Shown: positions 1 to 9,284 of the stretch, piece by piece
Layout of the letters: each line of letters opens with the position of its first letter
Numbering within the stretch: position 1 is the stretch's first letter
NCBI GenBank assembly: GCA_040285825.1
Contig: JAUPSS010000007.1
Coordinates: 2,268,689-2,332,688 of the forward strand
Length of the DNA stretch: 64,000 nt
Reading direction: 5' to 3'
DNA from: Eukaryota sp. TZLM1-RC
Taxonomy: Eukaryota > Metamonada: BaSk clade
The notes under the pieces: model-generated
What the model saw: the letters and a program-made list of their open reading frames with translations, nothing else
Told to the model about the DNA's origin: nothing
Databases searched by the model: none
Program-made: the position numbers and the translations under genes

Positions 1-1119
1 GCAATATTGATTTCTTGAGGTACTTCACCTCTTAATAAACTAATTGTTCTTTCAGTCATTTGATTAATTATACTTCTGTTTAAATCCATCTTTTGTTGCT
101 CTTCAGATGGTTCATAATTGGATAGATCAATCACTTTACCAGTAGAGTAACTTATTGTGATAAGAGAGTCATTCCATATGGTGTCTCTTATTCTTTTGAA
201 TTTGGAACTTTTTGACTCAAATCTTCGTTGATTTTGAGTGTACCTGAAATGACATATTTATCTCTCTCAGGTTTTTTTGAATGAGTCATTCCAGTAGCTA
301 AATTGGCAGAAAAATAGAGTAGATCAGATATCCCGGATCAACAGCAGCTATGGTCATATCTTGAAATTCAGAAGGATTGATGCTGGGGTCATCAATATAT
401 TTTTCCTTATCTTTCAATTCTTTTGCAGTTACTTTGTACTTTTTCAAGTCAATTCTAGATTGAATGAATGATACTACTACTCTATCAGTCTCGATACTAG
501 ACATGATGTATTTTGAACACTCTGAATAAAGTTTCATGTTCTTAATATCGTCCATTTTCAAAATGGTGTTCCATAGAACCAAATGAACAGCTTGATTATT
601 ACATTGGTAAGGCGACTTTTGACCAAAAATCTCCTTGAATTCGGCAAAGAACAAACCCAATAAACTTGTCTAGTCAATTCTGATATATGCGGAAATACAA
701 ATTTCTTCACAGGCAGAGCATAAAAGAGTTTGATCTCCCAATCTTCTAAGACATTATTAATATAAAACATTGGTCTCAAATACATATCTGATTTTAACGA
801 AAAATCAGATTTTGAATATTTCCCTTTCAGTAGTTGGAAGAAAATAAAAGATACGGTCATTAATCAAAAGCGAACTAATCGGCGTGACTGTCTTCTCATT
901 GCAGAAGTTCCACCACCAATATCTCTACATTCCTGTAGAATAAAGAGATTTAACGTTACTATTAAACAACGAAAAGTTTTTCTTATCCTGTTTTTTCAGG
1001 ACATTGTTGTTTCTCTTAACATCATAGAAAACATCAACAAACTGATCCAAATACTCAAAGTAATGCGCTTGGATGTTAGTTTTGAAATTCACCATCAGTT
1101 TGTCAATTGTGTTATACAA
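1..1119 (-). pseudogene. Fanzor-type (TnpB-like) nuclease relic, cut by the window edge
   Basis: Fanzors are RNA-guided, RuvC-type DNA endonucleases of eukaryotes. On the minus strand the reading frame is broken by frameshifts and stops, but a piece at 660-298 shows two family hallmarks in order: a beta-strand of the type SSIETDRVVVSF, matching the usual TDGVSVS-like segment before the nuclease core, and then IAAVDPGY, which looks like RuvC-I with its catalytic Asp. Weaker pieces upstream (1119-925 and 860-558) are Lys/Asn/Phe-rich and would be the helical N-terminal region. The zinc finger and RuvC-III would lie left of base 1 and cannot be seen. It is clearly not a functional gene. Family assignment rests on two short motifs. 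Confidence 0.5.
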
Positions 1120-1289
1120 AATATTACTTATTTTTTTATAAAACTATTGGAACAAGTTTTTCTTTGAAATGTGGGTAATAGAATTCCAACAATGGCGCAC
1201 AACGAGAATTTTGTAATGCTGTTTTTGTCTCTGCGTTAAGGGAACTTTCCTCCTCACTTTGAGATGTCACAACAAGAAAAGTCAACAAC

Positions 1290-1880
1290 AATATATCGGC
1301 GCTTCCATTTTTGGTAAAGTATCTTTAAAGTTTAAGTCAAAAAGGTGCAAATTATAACCACAGATGAATTCTAAACCAACAATAGAAATTTCCTGACACC
1401 TAATTACTGCTTCATCGATCACGTCAATCATTTTCGGATCTCTGATGACATTTTTAGGTTGTCCTTATAACCGTTATAAGGTTTATGTTTAACAGAGTTT
1501 ATAAATTGGTCACTGTTGAAGAAATGAAATAATTTCATGGTCTGCATCTCTCAGACAATAAATTGCAACTGCATTTCTTCTTTTAGGTAAGGGGAAATCT
1601 GAAAAAAGATCATCTTCATGAACCTTCCAATATTTTGCAGTATACTGACGATTACGGTCAATTTTACTTTCCCCTAATAAAATCTATGAAACTATTTTTA
1701 ATTTGCGTGGTTGATAATAATTTGTGTAAATACTACAAATATCATCAACAAATCGACCAACAATCAAAGGGTTCAAGTGTTTGTGATTCAATTCTATTAG
1801 ATTTGAATTATAGCATTGAATCCTTTTACTAGCATCGATTTCACCTTTCAAAAAGCCCTTATTTTGAGAACGTTTCACGT
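1290..1880 (-). pseudogene. Possible scraps of a family-B DNA polymerase exonuclease domain
   Basis: Two minus-strand pieces resemble the 3'-5' exonuclease part of family-B DNA polymerases. Near 1680-1545 the reading contains LLGESKID and later VAIYCLRDAD, like the Exo III region (Y-C-x-x-D-A). Near 1420-1290 another piece reads FICGYNLHLFDLNF, like Exo II (YN..FD). On the minus strand Exo III comes before Exo II, the reverse of a real polymerase, so either the locus is rearranged or one match is accidental. Several stops interrupt it. It lies beside a Fanzor relic. Polintons, large DNA viruses and the host all have such polymerases and the origin cannot be told. Confidence 0.3.
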
Positions 1881-1919
1881 TATGTGGAATGTCAAATTTG
1901 ACACTACTAAAACCACATA

Positions 1920-2246
1920 TTATATGAGGATTTTCAAAAATTTTAAAAAATTTTTAAAAAATTCATGATGGACTACTGGGACAAATTGACCCTTCTCTAC
2001 CAAAAAAGAGGAAAAGTCAATCTGACCACGTGACCCATTTTCGACCAAATGATAGGACGGGTCTTGAGAGGAAGTTCCTGTACTACCTTTGGTTGAACAA
2101 GAATTCACATGTGAAGGTGGAATCTCAGAAGGGCTGGAAATGAGCTCCCAGCAGTGCTCAGTCCAAGCCTGCTCCTGGATGGTTTCACTCAGCGGCGAAT
2201 CCATATAATCCTGAATCATTGTTGGTCCAGGGAGTGCGTCTAACAT
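1920..2246 (-). CDS. Hypothetical Ser-rich protein, 108 aa
   Basis: An ATG-started frame on the minus strand encodes a Ser/Thr/Glu/Pro-rich, probably disordered peptide ending in a Phe/Lys/Leu-rich tail. No domain is recognised. The start sits exactly where the left arm of a large inverted repeat begins (2243), so it may be a chance frame at a transposon edge or a 5' exon fragment. There is no independent support that it is a gene. Confidence 0.2.
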   Translation of the reverse strand: MLDALPGPTMIQDYMDSPLSETIQEQAWTEHCWELISSPSEIPPSHVNSCSTKGSTGTSSQDPSYHLVENGSRGQIDFSSFLVEKGQFVPVVHHEFFKNFLKFLKILI

Positions 2247-2345
2247 GCAGTGACAATAATGATCTCATCTATCAAATTTTACGCTTGTCGAACTGTTCTC
2301 AACCTCTAGATGCTTCTGGGAGGTTTTCTCTTTTCACCTCACATT
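2243..2345 (+). repeat. Left arm of imperfect inverted repeat
   Basis: The reverse complement of this stretch matches 4240-4330. The core TCATCTATCAAATTTTAC is exact apart from its edges, and similarity continues, with gaps, to a shared GGGAGGTTTTC block. Together the arms enclose about 2.1 kb. They could be terminal inverted repeats of a DNA element or the remains of an inverted duplication. Confidence 0.5.
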
Positions 2346-2744
2346 TCACTATCTTCATTACTTTCATTTCTAACACAGTCAACAATGTTGTTGACCTCGC
2401 GGTTGAATGTAGATCACCTCGACTACATTATCAGTTAAAGTACAATATTCTTATTGGTTTGTTTTTGGATTCGCTTGTTGTTCTCTAATCTAGGTTCTTT
2501 CAGGCATTGTCTTACCTTCTTTTTCGTCTCCATGTGCCAAACACTTTAGCCCTTCTCAATACGCTGAGACAAAAAGCAAAATTGTTTCATTTGTCCACGT
2601 TTATTTTCTGTTTTTTTGCTGTTTATGTTTTGTTTATTGAACCAGCCACAGCACTGCCCTCTGATCATGCCAATGGTTTCCGTTCAGCTGCTCACATGTA
2701 CTGTATCAACAACAATGTACGGAGAACAACGTTGAAATTTCAAT

Positions 2745-2880
2745 AACACCAAGTCAAGAAATTACTTCTAACAATGAAGATGGTTGTGTCTGTTTTTGAG
2801 ATGTAGAAGTAACTATTACTACTTGTGGACACTACATTTGTCTTGATTGTTTGGAGAAAAACAGATTAAGAAAAACATTT
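2745..2880 (+). pseudogene. RING-finger fragment with an internal stop
   Basis: The plus frame around 2760-2870 reads GCVCF, a stop, then DVEVTITTCGHYICLDC and LEKNRLRK. The Cys/His spacing (C-x-C ... C-x-H-x3-C-x2-C) is that of a RING or RING-like zinc finger, typical of ubiquitin ligases. The in-frame TGA and the lack of any extended open frame on either side make it a relic. It lies inside the segment bounded by the inverted repeat. Confidence 0.4.
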
Positions 2881-4200
2881 GTCTTTATTTATCGAGGATT
2901 TAACTTGTTATTGACAAAAAATATTGTTTTTCATGAATGAACTATTAGAAAACTGCTTATCACTAATATTAATAATTAAACACACCTTTTCCGCTATAGC
3001 AAAATTTAATAAAAAACAATAATGACTTATCAACTCCTGAGACCTTTTATTGAACTCACCACTATTAAAGATAACGTTTTACATCTTTTTACTGATGAAG
3101 ATTTTAATATACATTCGATAGCATCAATTACAATAATAAAATTCTCAAAAGGAAATAATTTTAATCAAAACAGGGGTGAATTATACAATTACGATGATTA
3201 TACGATTATTTTCTTTTCCTATTTTACATAACCTTCTTCTCCACCCTCTAACGGCACATGATTTCACATTAAATTCACTAAACTGCCACTTTCACTTGCT
3301 GTTTCGACAATCACAAACTAGCATAACACACAGATCAGTATCACCTTAAAATAAAAGACGTGCAGAGATTATTAGTATATTTGTACTACAGCAGTGCGAG
3401 GCTTCGCACAAGGTAGAATCAAAAACCAAACTAAACAAAGGTATTTATTATAAACACAGATATTTCCAAATCTACCAAAAATCTGAGATGATTGGCAGAG
3501 TTAATTCCTTGGAGTATCTCATCAATACTATATTGCATCCGTTTGATTTGTTGTATGCAGCCGCAATGTTTAAGAGAAAAACAGATGAACAACCGTCAAC
3601 AGTTCACTGAGTACATAGCTGAGTGTCCAGCATCAAGCGTCTCGCATAAAGAAGAACAACCAAATGTAGTCTATGTGATCAAGAAGAACACAACCGTTCC
3701 TCATGTGAGTGTATGTAACTTACCATGTTTAATTAGCCATATTGATATCTCAAGCTGAAGTTGAAGATTTTCCAGAAAGTGGCTCATAAAGCAACGGTTA
3801 AAACAAAGAAAGTTCCCGTAAACAATTTTAAACAGAACAGTAGCAATTACCACAAGCAGTGAGTGCCAATGTATGATGAACACCTACACTACGAGAAACA
3901 ACGTGAGAGAAGAAGGGTAACTGGAAATTCTTTCTACTAGTAGCACGATGAGGAAAACATCGGGAGAGAACACCAGGTGTTGGAGATGAGAATAAAGAAA
4001 CAGAAGGTGCAACAGAGCCAATAAGGTTGATTCGTTTTGTGCGAGACCAGAGAATTGAGTTTGGACAAAGAAGTATCGTGGACTAATCTGTTGATGATGC
4101 TGAGAGCGTCTTTCATGAGTTACATAGAGTTGAAATTCCAGAAACTTTTACAAAGGAGACCTAGTTTATGAACCTAGTCTATGAAGTTAGGGGAAAGTGT
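2881..4200. other. No recognisable gene; interior of inverted-repeat segment
   Basis: Only short open frames occur (for example 3022-3231 and 3492-3758 on the plus strand). Around 3760-4180 the plus strand reads as charged, coding-like peptide broken by stops, which suggests a decayed gene, but no family is recognised. Confidence 0.4.
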
Positions 4201-4239
4201 GGGAATAGTGAAAACCTCCCAAATTCCAAGTTGAGGGTT

Positions 4240-4330
4240 AAAAACCTTCCAGAACAGGCAACAAGAAGTCGAAAATGGGGTGACAAGTGTAAAATTTGAT
4301 AGATGAGCTCTTTATTCTCACTACATGACA
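4240..4330 (-). repeat. Right arm of imperfect inverted repeat
   Basis: Inverted partner of 2243-2345. The arm ends within a few bases of the first ATG (4325) of Fanzor copy A, so it may also mark the left side of that element. Confidence 0.5.
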
Positions 4331-6469
4331 GACACCCACTCTGTGTCACGTGTATTCACTCGGTCTTGTGCACTTAACTCGCTGCTGACCCCTGCAGCGG
4401 TGCAACAAATTCGGACTGACCTTCCTTTGGTCACCCAGATTTGTCATGAAGCTTCTCTATTGCATCAATCTTTTCTTCTCAATTTTCCGTTGGCATCTAG
4501 AGCTTTAGTGGAACAGGTTTTATGGTATCCGTTTATGACCATCATCACCACTGGTTCTTTTCCAAAGCCTTCCACATCTAAAGGCCAACGCCAATTACTC
4601 CATATCATTTACAATGGATTTCTTCCTGAATGCTCACAAGACAGGTCTCTTGTTTCTTTGTGGGAAAATTCTTTAGTGCCTTACAGAAATTCATTCAATC
4701 TTTTTCTCAATGCTTGGCTGCAATCTCAGAATTTGTAATTTTATCAATAGACAAGGCTTTCTCTTTACCTTGCTTGTCGGGCTCGTCAATTTGCGTCTAA
4801 TGTGAAGACATGTTTACCTAAAATTTGTCAATCCTGGACAAAAAACTTTATTCGTGCTCATTTTAGAGCCTGCATAAAACAAATGTCTTTGCAAATAATA
4901 TTCTTTCACTTTTGCCAGATGAACCATTAGCCCAACCCGAGGAAGTAGTTGTTGATTCTGTTCTTGAATACTACATCAATTTCAATTTGAATAATTCTAG
5001 AGAAAGATTCTTTTTATTAAATGCATGTAAGTTTATCTTGACTCTCCTTCAAAGATTTCCTACCACCGCCTCTCTACTGTCCTCACATGATAAAATCACC
5101 TTTTCATCAAAGGAAATTGGTGAGCTTTTTCTCTTTAATCTTAAAATTTCACAATACTTACTCACTTTCTTTTCTCACATGCATTGCTGGAAGAAACTCA
5201 GAATAATACCTTTAGCCTCTCATAAAGGTTCTAAATTTCATGAGGTTTCTTCACATATTTTCCACTCTGTGAAAAAATTTCCACTTATTGAAGGATTATC
5301 TTCCAAAACAAAGTTTATCAAAAATACATGTCTGAAACGAATATTCAAACAATGTCCTTGTCAAAAATTTAATATCAACATAAAAAGTTTGAAAAATAGA
5401 TTTAAAAATTTTTATTGAAAACTAATGGTAATGAACTGCTTTTGACCTTTGAAGGTAAAAATAATGACTCGAAATTCCACTCTGTGAAAAAAATTCCACA
5501 TTTTGAAGGATTATCTTCCAAAACAAGGTTTATCAAAAATACATGTCTGAAACGAATATTCAAACAATGTCCTTGTCAAAAATTTAATATCAGTTTGAAA
5601 AATAGATTTAAAAATTTTTATTGAAAACTAATGGTAACCTTTGAAGGTAAAAATAATGACTCGAAAACAAAGATGAGTTGGATGAAGCACCGAAAAAGAA
5701 AAGAAGATCAAAACATGAAATAAAAAGTGACCCTAATGCCAACAAAACCAGAGAAACACAATTGAAGGACACTAAAGAAATGCCCCGTCGAAGATGTAGA
5801 CATCCAGTCGAAATTTTACCTGAAAGGCCCTTTATTGGCATTGATCTGGGCCAATCAAGATTATGTGGTTACTTCTTAAATGATAACCAATGTGGAATTA
5901 TTCCTTGTCCAACTGGCAGGAGGTACAGGACAAATCCTTCACCCAGTAAACACTCTCCCAACCAATATTCCGTTCAAAATTTCAACCAATATTTCAACCA
6001 TTGGAATTTGGTTAGGAGGAAAGTGTATTTGAAAAGTAATCGCCAGAAATGGAAGATAATTAAATTTGATAACCGAAGACGAAAAGAGAGACGGTTCAGA
6101 GAGACTCTCAACAAATTTCAAAGGCTGGCTGGACATCCTGATAAACTCTACCTTGCTGTGGGTTCTGCTAATTTCCCTTCACATGGCCGAAAAGTCAATC
6201 GATATGGATCAGCAAGGGCTTTCAGAAAATGGTTGTGTTATCAAAAGGACGTGAAGCACTTGTCAACCAGTGAATTTAATACAAGCAAACTGTCAAGTTG
6301 TTGCATGGCCGAGAATACTCAAACAGGCTCATGGCAGATGCGTGTTTGTACAGAGTGTCAAATAGTATATGACAGAGGTATTTCCGCTGCAAAAAATATT
6401 CAAATTAAGAAGAAAGCGGAATTGTGGCCGGAAAGATACATTTGCCCAGATGCTCTGTTGAGAAGATGA
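4325..6469 (+). pseudogene. Fanzor nuclease, copy A (near-complete, frame-broken)
   Basis: This is a Fanzor/TnpB-like nuclease in several frames. 4325-4738 holds the N-terminal helical region (including ICHEASLLHQSFLLNFP). 4912-5418 continues the N-terminal domain. 5678-6469 is one open frame with the whole C-terminal catalytic half: RuvC-I in IGIDLGQSRLCGYF, a Lys/Arg-rich helical stretch, the SEFNTSKLSSCC segment (probable RuvC-II Glu plus the first zinc ligands), a second Cys pair in VCTECQ, and RuvC-III in DRGISAAKNI. Stops near 4739, 5416 and 5625, plus a tandem duplication at 5260-5665, break the gene. Copy B (24.7-30.1 kb) aligns throughout and lacks the duplication. A structured non-coding segment follows immediately. 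Confidence 0.8.
5260..5665 (+). repeat. Tandem duplication (unit about 214 bp) inside Fanzor copy A
   Basis: The block beginning TCCACTCTGTGAAAA at 5261 recurs at 5475 with high identity. The second unit lacks 12 bp near 5600 and a further stretch near 5640. Copy B has the block once, so the duplication arose in copy A. It puts an extra stop and a repeated basic peptide into the frame. Confidence 0.85.
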
Positions 6470-6479
6470 ATGGGGAACC

Positions 6480-6721
6480 TGAGCATACAGAAACAAAAAC
6501 TTTTGAGACCGATCTACAAATGCCCTAGTAGCATTTGGTAGATCCACTTAGATACATCAAGTCGCGAGGCTTTGTTCTGTGAAAGCAGTAGGTGTATTTA
6601 AGTGAGGTAGCCCATTGATGAAGATCATGATTGTCTTTGTCAAATGATGCTACATGTCTCTTACAGCCTGTGAGTAGATATTGTGAAAGTTGAAAACAGG
6701 AGTGAATTTCACAGGGGAATG
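6480..6721 (+). ncRNA. Candidate omegaRNA scaffold of Fanzor copy A
   Basis: The roughly 240 bases after the Fanzor stop are non-coding yet strongly conserved with the same position in copy B (30150-30413). The segment contains a hairpin at 6511-6544: a 7-bp arm GATCTAC/GTAGATC stacked, after one unpaired G, on a 6-bp arm AAATGC/GCATTT with a 7-nt loop. In copy B the single stem change (C to T) turns a C-G pair into a U-G wobble. Similarity between copies stops at 6721 (after GGGGAATG) and the flanks differ beyond it. In known Fanzor and TnpB systems the guide RNA overlaps or follows the 3' end of the gene and its guide starts at the element boundary. The RNA itself is inferred. Confidence 0.6.
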
Positions 6722-6778
6722 TATGATAAGATAAACTCACAGTACTCCCAGGCTACAACAATAACATACCTGCTTTTG

Positions 6779-7504
6779 ATGGATAAGATCAGCAAGCTAT
6801 CGTTTTCATCAACTGTATATTCTGCTGTACTACTATTGACTTGTTTGTATATTTTTTATCCTTATGAAACCCGTCCATATTGCTCCTCTAGTTCATGTCC
6901 ATCTTTTTCATCAATTTTGCTCAACATAATCACTTCTATAGCTGCAGTCTCTTTCATCACAATACTCATAACAAGTATCTTCATTTTGAAATTATCAGGA
7001 CACAAACTAGATCATGCCTGGACCTTCAAGTCTCTTTCTCTCTTAGCTGTTTTCTTTTCTTGCATTTCGCTTCTCCTGTGCCTGTCTGTATTCTTCCGCT
7101 ACGCTCCTATGGTACAAGTGTCATTCTTATATGATATTGAGTTTATTCATGTAGACAGACCAGACAGCACATCATTGATCATATCTGGTTACCCTAAAGA
7201 GTGGATAACTCAATTGGATTCCTCAACTGAGTTCAAGGCCACACTATATAAAACTTTTGTTACTTTTTCCAATGATGATCTGCTCTATCCGCATGTATCA
7301 CTTGAATTGGTAGCCGAAGGAGTAACTCTGGCAGAAGATGATGGTGATTTGGTTGTTGTAATTACTGAGAAGTTATCTGGAGATTATTTAATAGTTTTGG
7401 AAGCAAGTACAAACTTTTTGAAGGTGAGTGACTTTGAATATCGAAGTGTTTTGTATGATTCACTCTATGTCGATTCTAGGTTCTTAATAAATATTTCTCT
7501 TTAA
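6779..7504 (+). CDS. Three-pass membrane protein, unknown function
   Basis: The frame is open from 6683, but the part before 6779 lies partly in the Fanzor 3' segment, so the ATG at 6779 (MDKISKLSF) is the likely start, giving 241 aa. Hydrophobic segments at about residues 9-25, 42-66 and 77-102 look like membrane spans, followed by a roughly 135-residue acidic domain with alternating beta-like stretches and no recognised motif. The layout resembles small SUR7/claudin-like or tetraspanning proteins, but only three spans are clear. A GTGAGT near 7421 could be a splice donor, so the last 27 codons are uncertain. The start lies 58 bp from the Fanzor boundary, so its promoter may be the transposon end. 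Confidence 0.55.
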   Translation: MDKISKLSFSSTVYSAVLLLTCLYIFYPYETRPYCSSSSCPSFSSILLNIITSIAAVSFITILITSIFILKLSGHKLDHAWTFKSLSLLAVFFSCISLLLCLSVFFRYAPMVQVSFLYDIEFIHVDRPDSTSLIISGYPKEWITQLDSSTEFKATLYKTFVTFSNDDLLYPHVSLELVAEGVTLAEDDGDLVVVITEKLSGDYLIVLEASTNFLKVSDFEYRSVLYDSLYVDSRFLINISL

Positions 7505-7983
7505 TTCTTTGAACGAGTTTTGGTTCTTGAATCACCACAAATGTAGCTTTTATATATTAATTCTATTTTAAATGTCATTGGCGAACATTTTCTAAAAGAT
7601 AGTAAATTCACAAGTAATAGTAGGTATAATGGAATATACCCCTAATCCATATCACTAAATTGGTGTTTCTTATATCATACATCGTGAAAATTACACCTTA
7701 CGCATCGGATTATCAGGAGTATAAACAATTCTTCAATATCTATAGGTCTACCGGGAGTGGAATGGGTACAAAAGCTCAAACAGAATTTTGATCAAAAATG
7801 TCTCTGATAACAAAGTCTTTTTGCATTAATTGATTTAAAGATTTAGTACTGACTATCACCATCTATTTTTCATAAAAAATATGGCATTTATTAACAAAAA
7901 AGTGAGAATCCAAATCACACCTTAAAAACATTGAAAGATCAACAAGACTATAAAGACTAAAAAATTCTACAAAGAAGCAAATG
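7505..7983. other. Intergenic, AT-rich
   Basis: Convergent 3' flanks of the membrane protein gene and of the minus-strand gene at 7984. No coding, RNA or repeat signal was recognised. Confidence 0.5.
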
Positions 7984-8633
7984 TCATGACGAATAAGAAT
8001 AATGAGGCCATCCACCCATCTGCATTGGTGGATACATGGGTGGCTGACTAAACTGCATTCCTTGAGATAATGGAGGGAACGATTGTGACCAAGGTCCCGG
8101 TTGCGCCAATACGTTTGGAGCCGTTCCTGGGATTGATGGTGGAGTAGACACTGGTTCGTTTCGTTGTTTTCTATAGACATAAAAGGCTAAACAAGCATGC
8201 TTAGCTGCTCTAGAAAAAGCACATTGAGGAGAAAAGGGATTTACATTTATAAGAGGATTTTGTTGAAAAGTGGGTGGTACTTGTTGTTCAATCACAGGTA
8301 CAGTAAGAGTTTGTGATGGCTTGGTGTCTTCAGTCTTTGGCTTCTTGGTTGGCCGTTTTGCCTTTGCAGCTTCAGCCTTCCTGCGACGATCCCTCTCGGT
8401 TATGAATGTGTAAATTTTTTCTTGGGACAGTCCAACCAGTATGAGTGCGATTTCTTTCTCAGATTTGTTCAAAGTGGTCTTCACTGTACGGGTTGCTAAT
8501 GATGAGAGGAACACAAGATCATACACTTTCGTCTAGGTTTAGCACGAGATCGAGCGCGGGGTTTGTAAAGTTCATCGTCATCGTCATCCGGTTCTTCAAA
8601 CGAATACTTAAGTCCTCTCGTTGATCGGGCCAT
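7984..8633 (-). CDS. Pro/Met-rich nuclear-type protein with basic region
   Basis: The main frame (8526-7984, 180 codons) starts with a helical segment (about 50 residues, including LNKSEKEIALILVGLSQEKIY), then a strongly basic run (RDRRRKAEAAKAKRPTKKPK) resembling a nuclear localisation signal, and a Pro/Gln/Met-rich tail. It has no ATG start. An upstream frame from an ATG at 8633 (MARSTRGLKYSFEEPDDDDD) leads into it with a frame change near 8530. A mini-intron there is likely: 8526-8545 has GT..AG ends and restores the frame, but at 20 nt it would be unusually short. No family is recognised. Confidence 0.5.
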
Positions 8634-9284
8634 TAAGTTGTCTCAAAGTTGTAAAACTTGCCACTGAGAGACAATTGGTGGAGTCAAAGAAATGTCAGTC
8701 TTGAAAGATTTCCGAAATTGTCAGTCAGATTGAAAAATGATTGTTCCAAATATAGTTCCACCTTGTGTGATGCACCTCTATCTGTTTCCGTTGGTCACTG
8801 TCATTCTTATTAACCTTTGTTTTGAGCTCTGGTCTCCTCATGTTTACCAAAATGTGATTCAATGCTGCATGAATACATCATGCCAGCCTGGTCTTATGTA
8901 AATTCTTCCAATCTCCATTATGATAGTTAAAAAACTTCATCCTACACTGACAGTACAACTGTTGGAAACAACTTCAGTGTAGTTTATGCTATGTTACTTT
9001 TTGAACTCAACCCTAATTTCCAACTTGCTGATAAACTTCATGACTCGACTTGACTTACATCAAATCTCAGGGTTAACTGGCTTTGTATCTAGTTTGTTGC
9101 TCCTCAACAAAGCGGCTGTATCAATTGTTTTCAACATACAGTTGATGGTTGCAGTTGTGTCTTCGAACCTTGTGAGAAAGTACATGTAAGAAAATAAACT
9201 TAATTTAAGAGTTTATCTCAATGAATATTTACATAAAAAACTAAAAATACAAAAAAAAAGAAAAATACTAATAACTATACTATA
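8634..9284. other. Intergenic; one short hydrophobic frame
   Basis: Holds a 67-codon plus-strand frame (8986-9189) encoding a hydrophobic peptide with an ATG-like context but no other support. Otherwise only AT-rich flanking sequence. Confidence 0.4.

Noticed and set aside
1-6721. Whole left end as an integrated large DNA virus or polinton
   Set aside because: Only two weak polymerase-like motifs in the wrong order; no capsid, integrase or packaging gene is seen.
8986-9189. 67-codon hydrophobic frame
   Set aside because: Too short, no conservation or motif; mentioned only as intergenic content.
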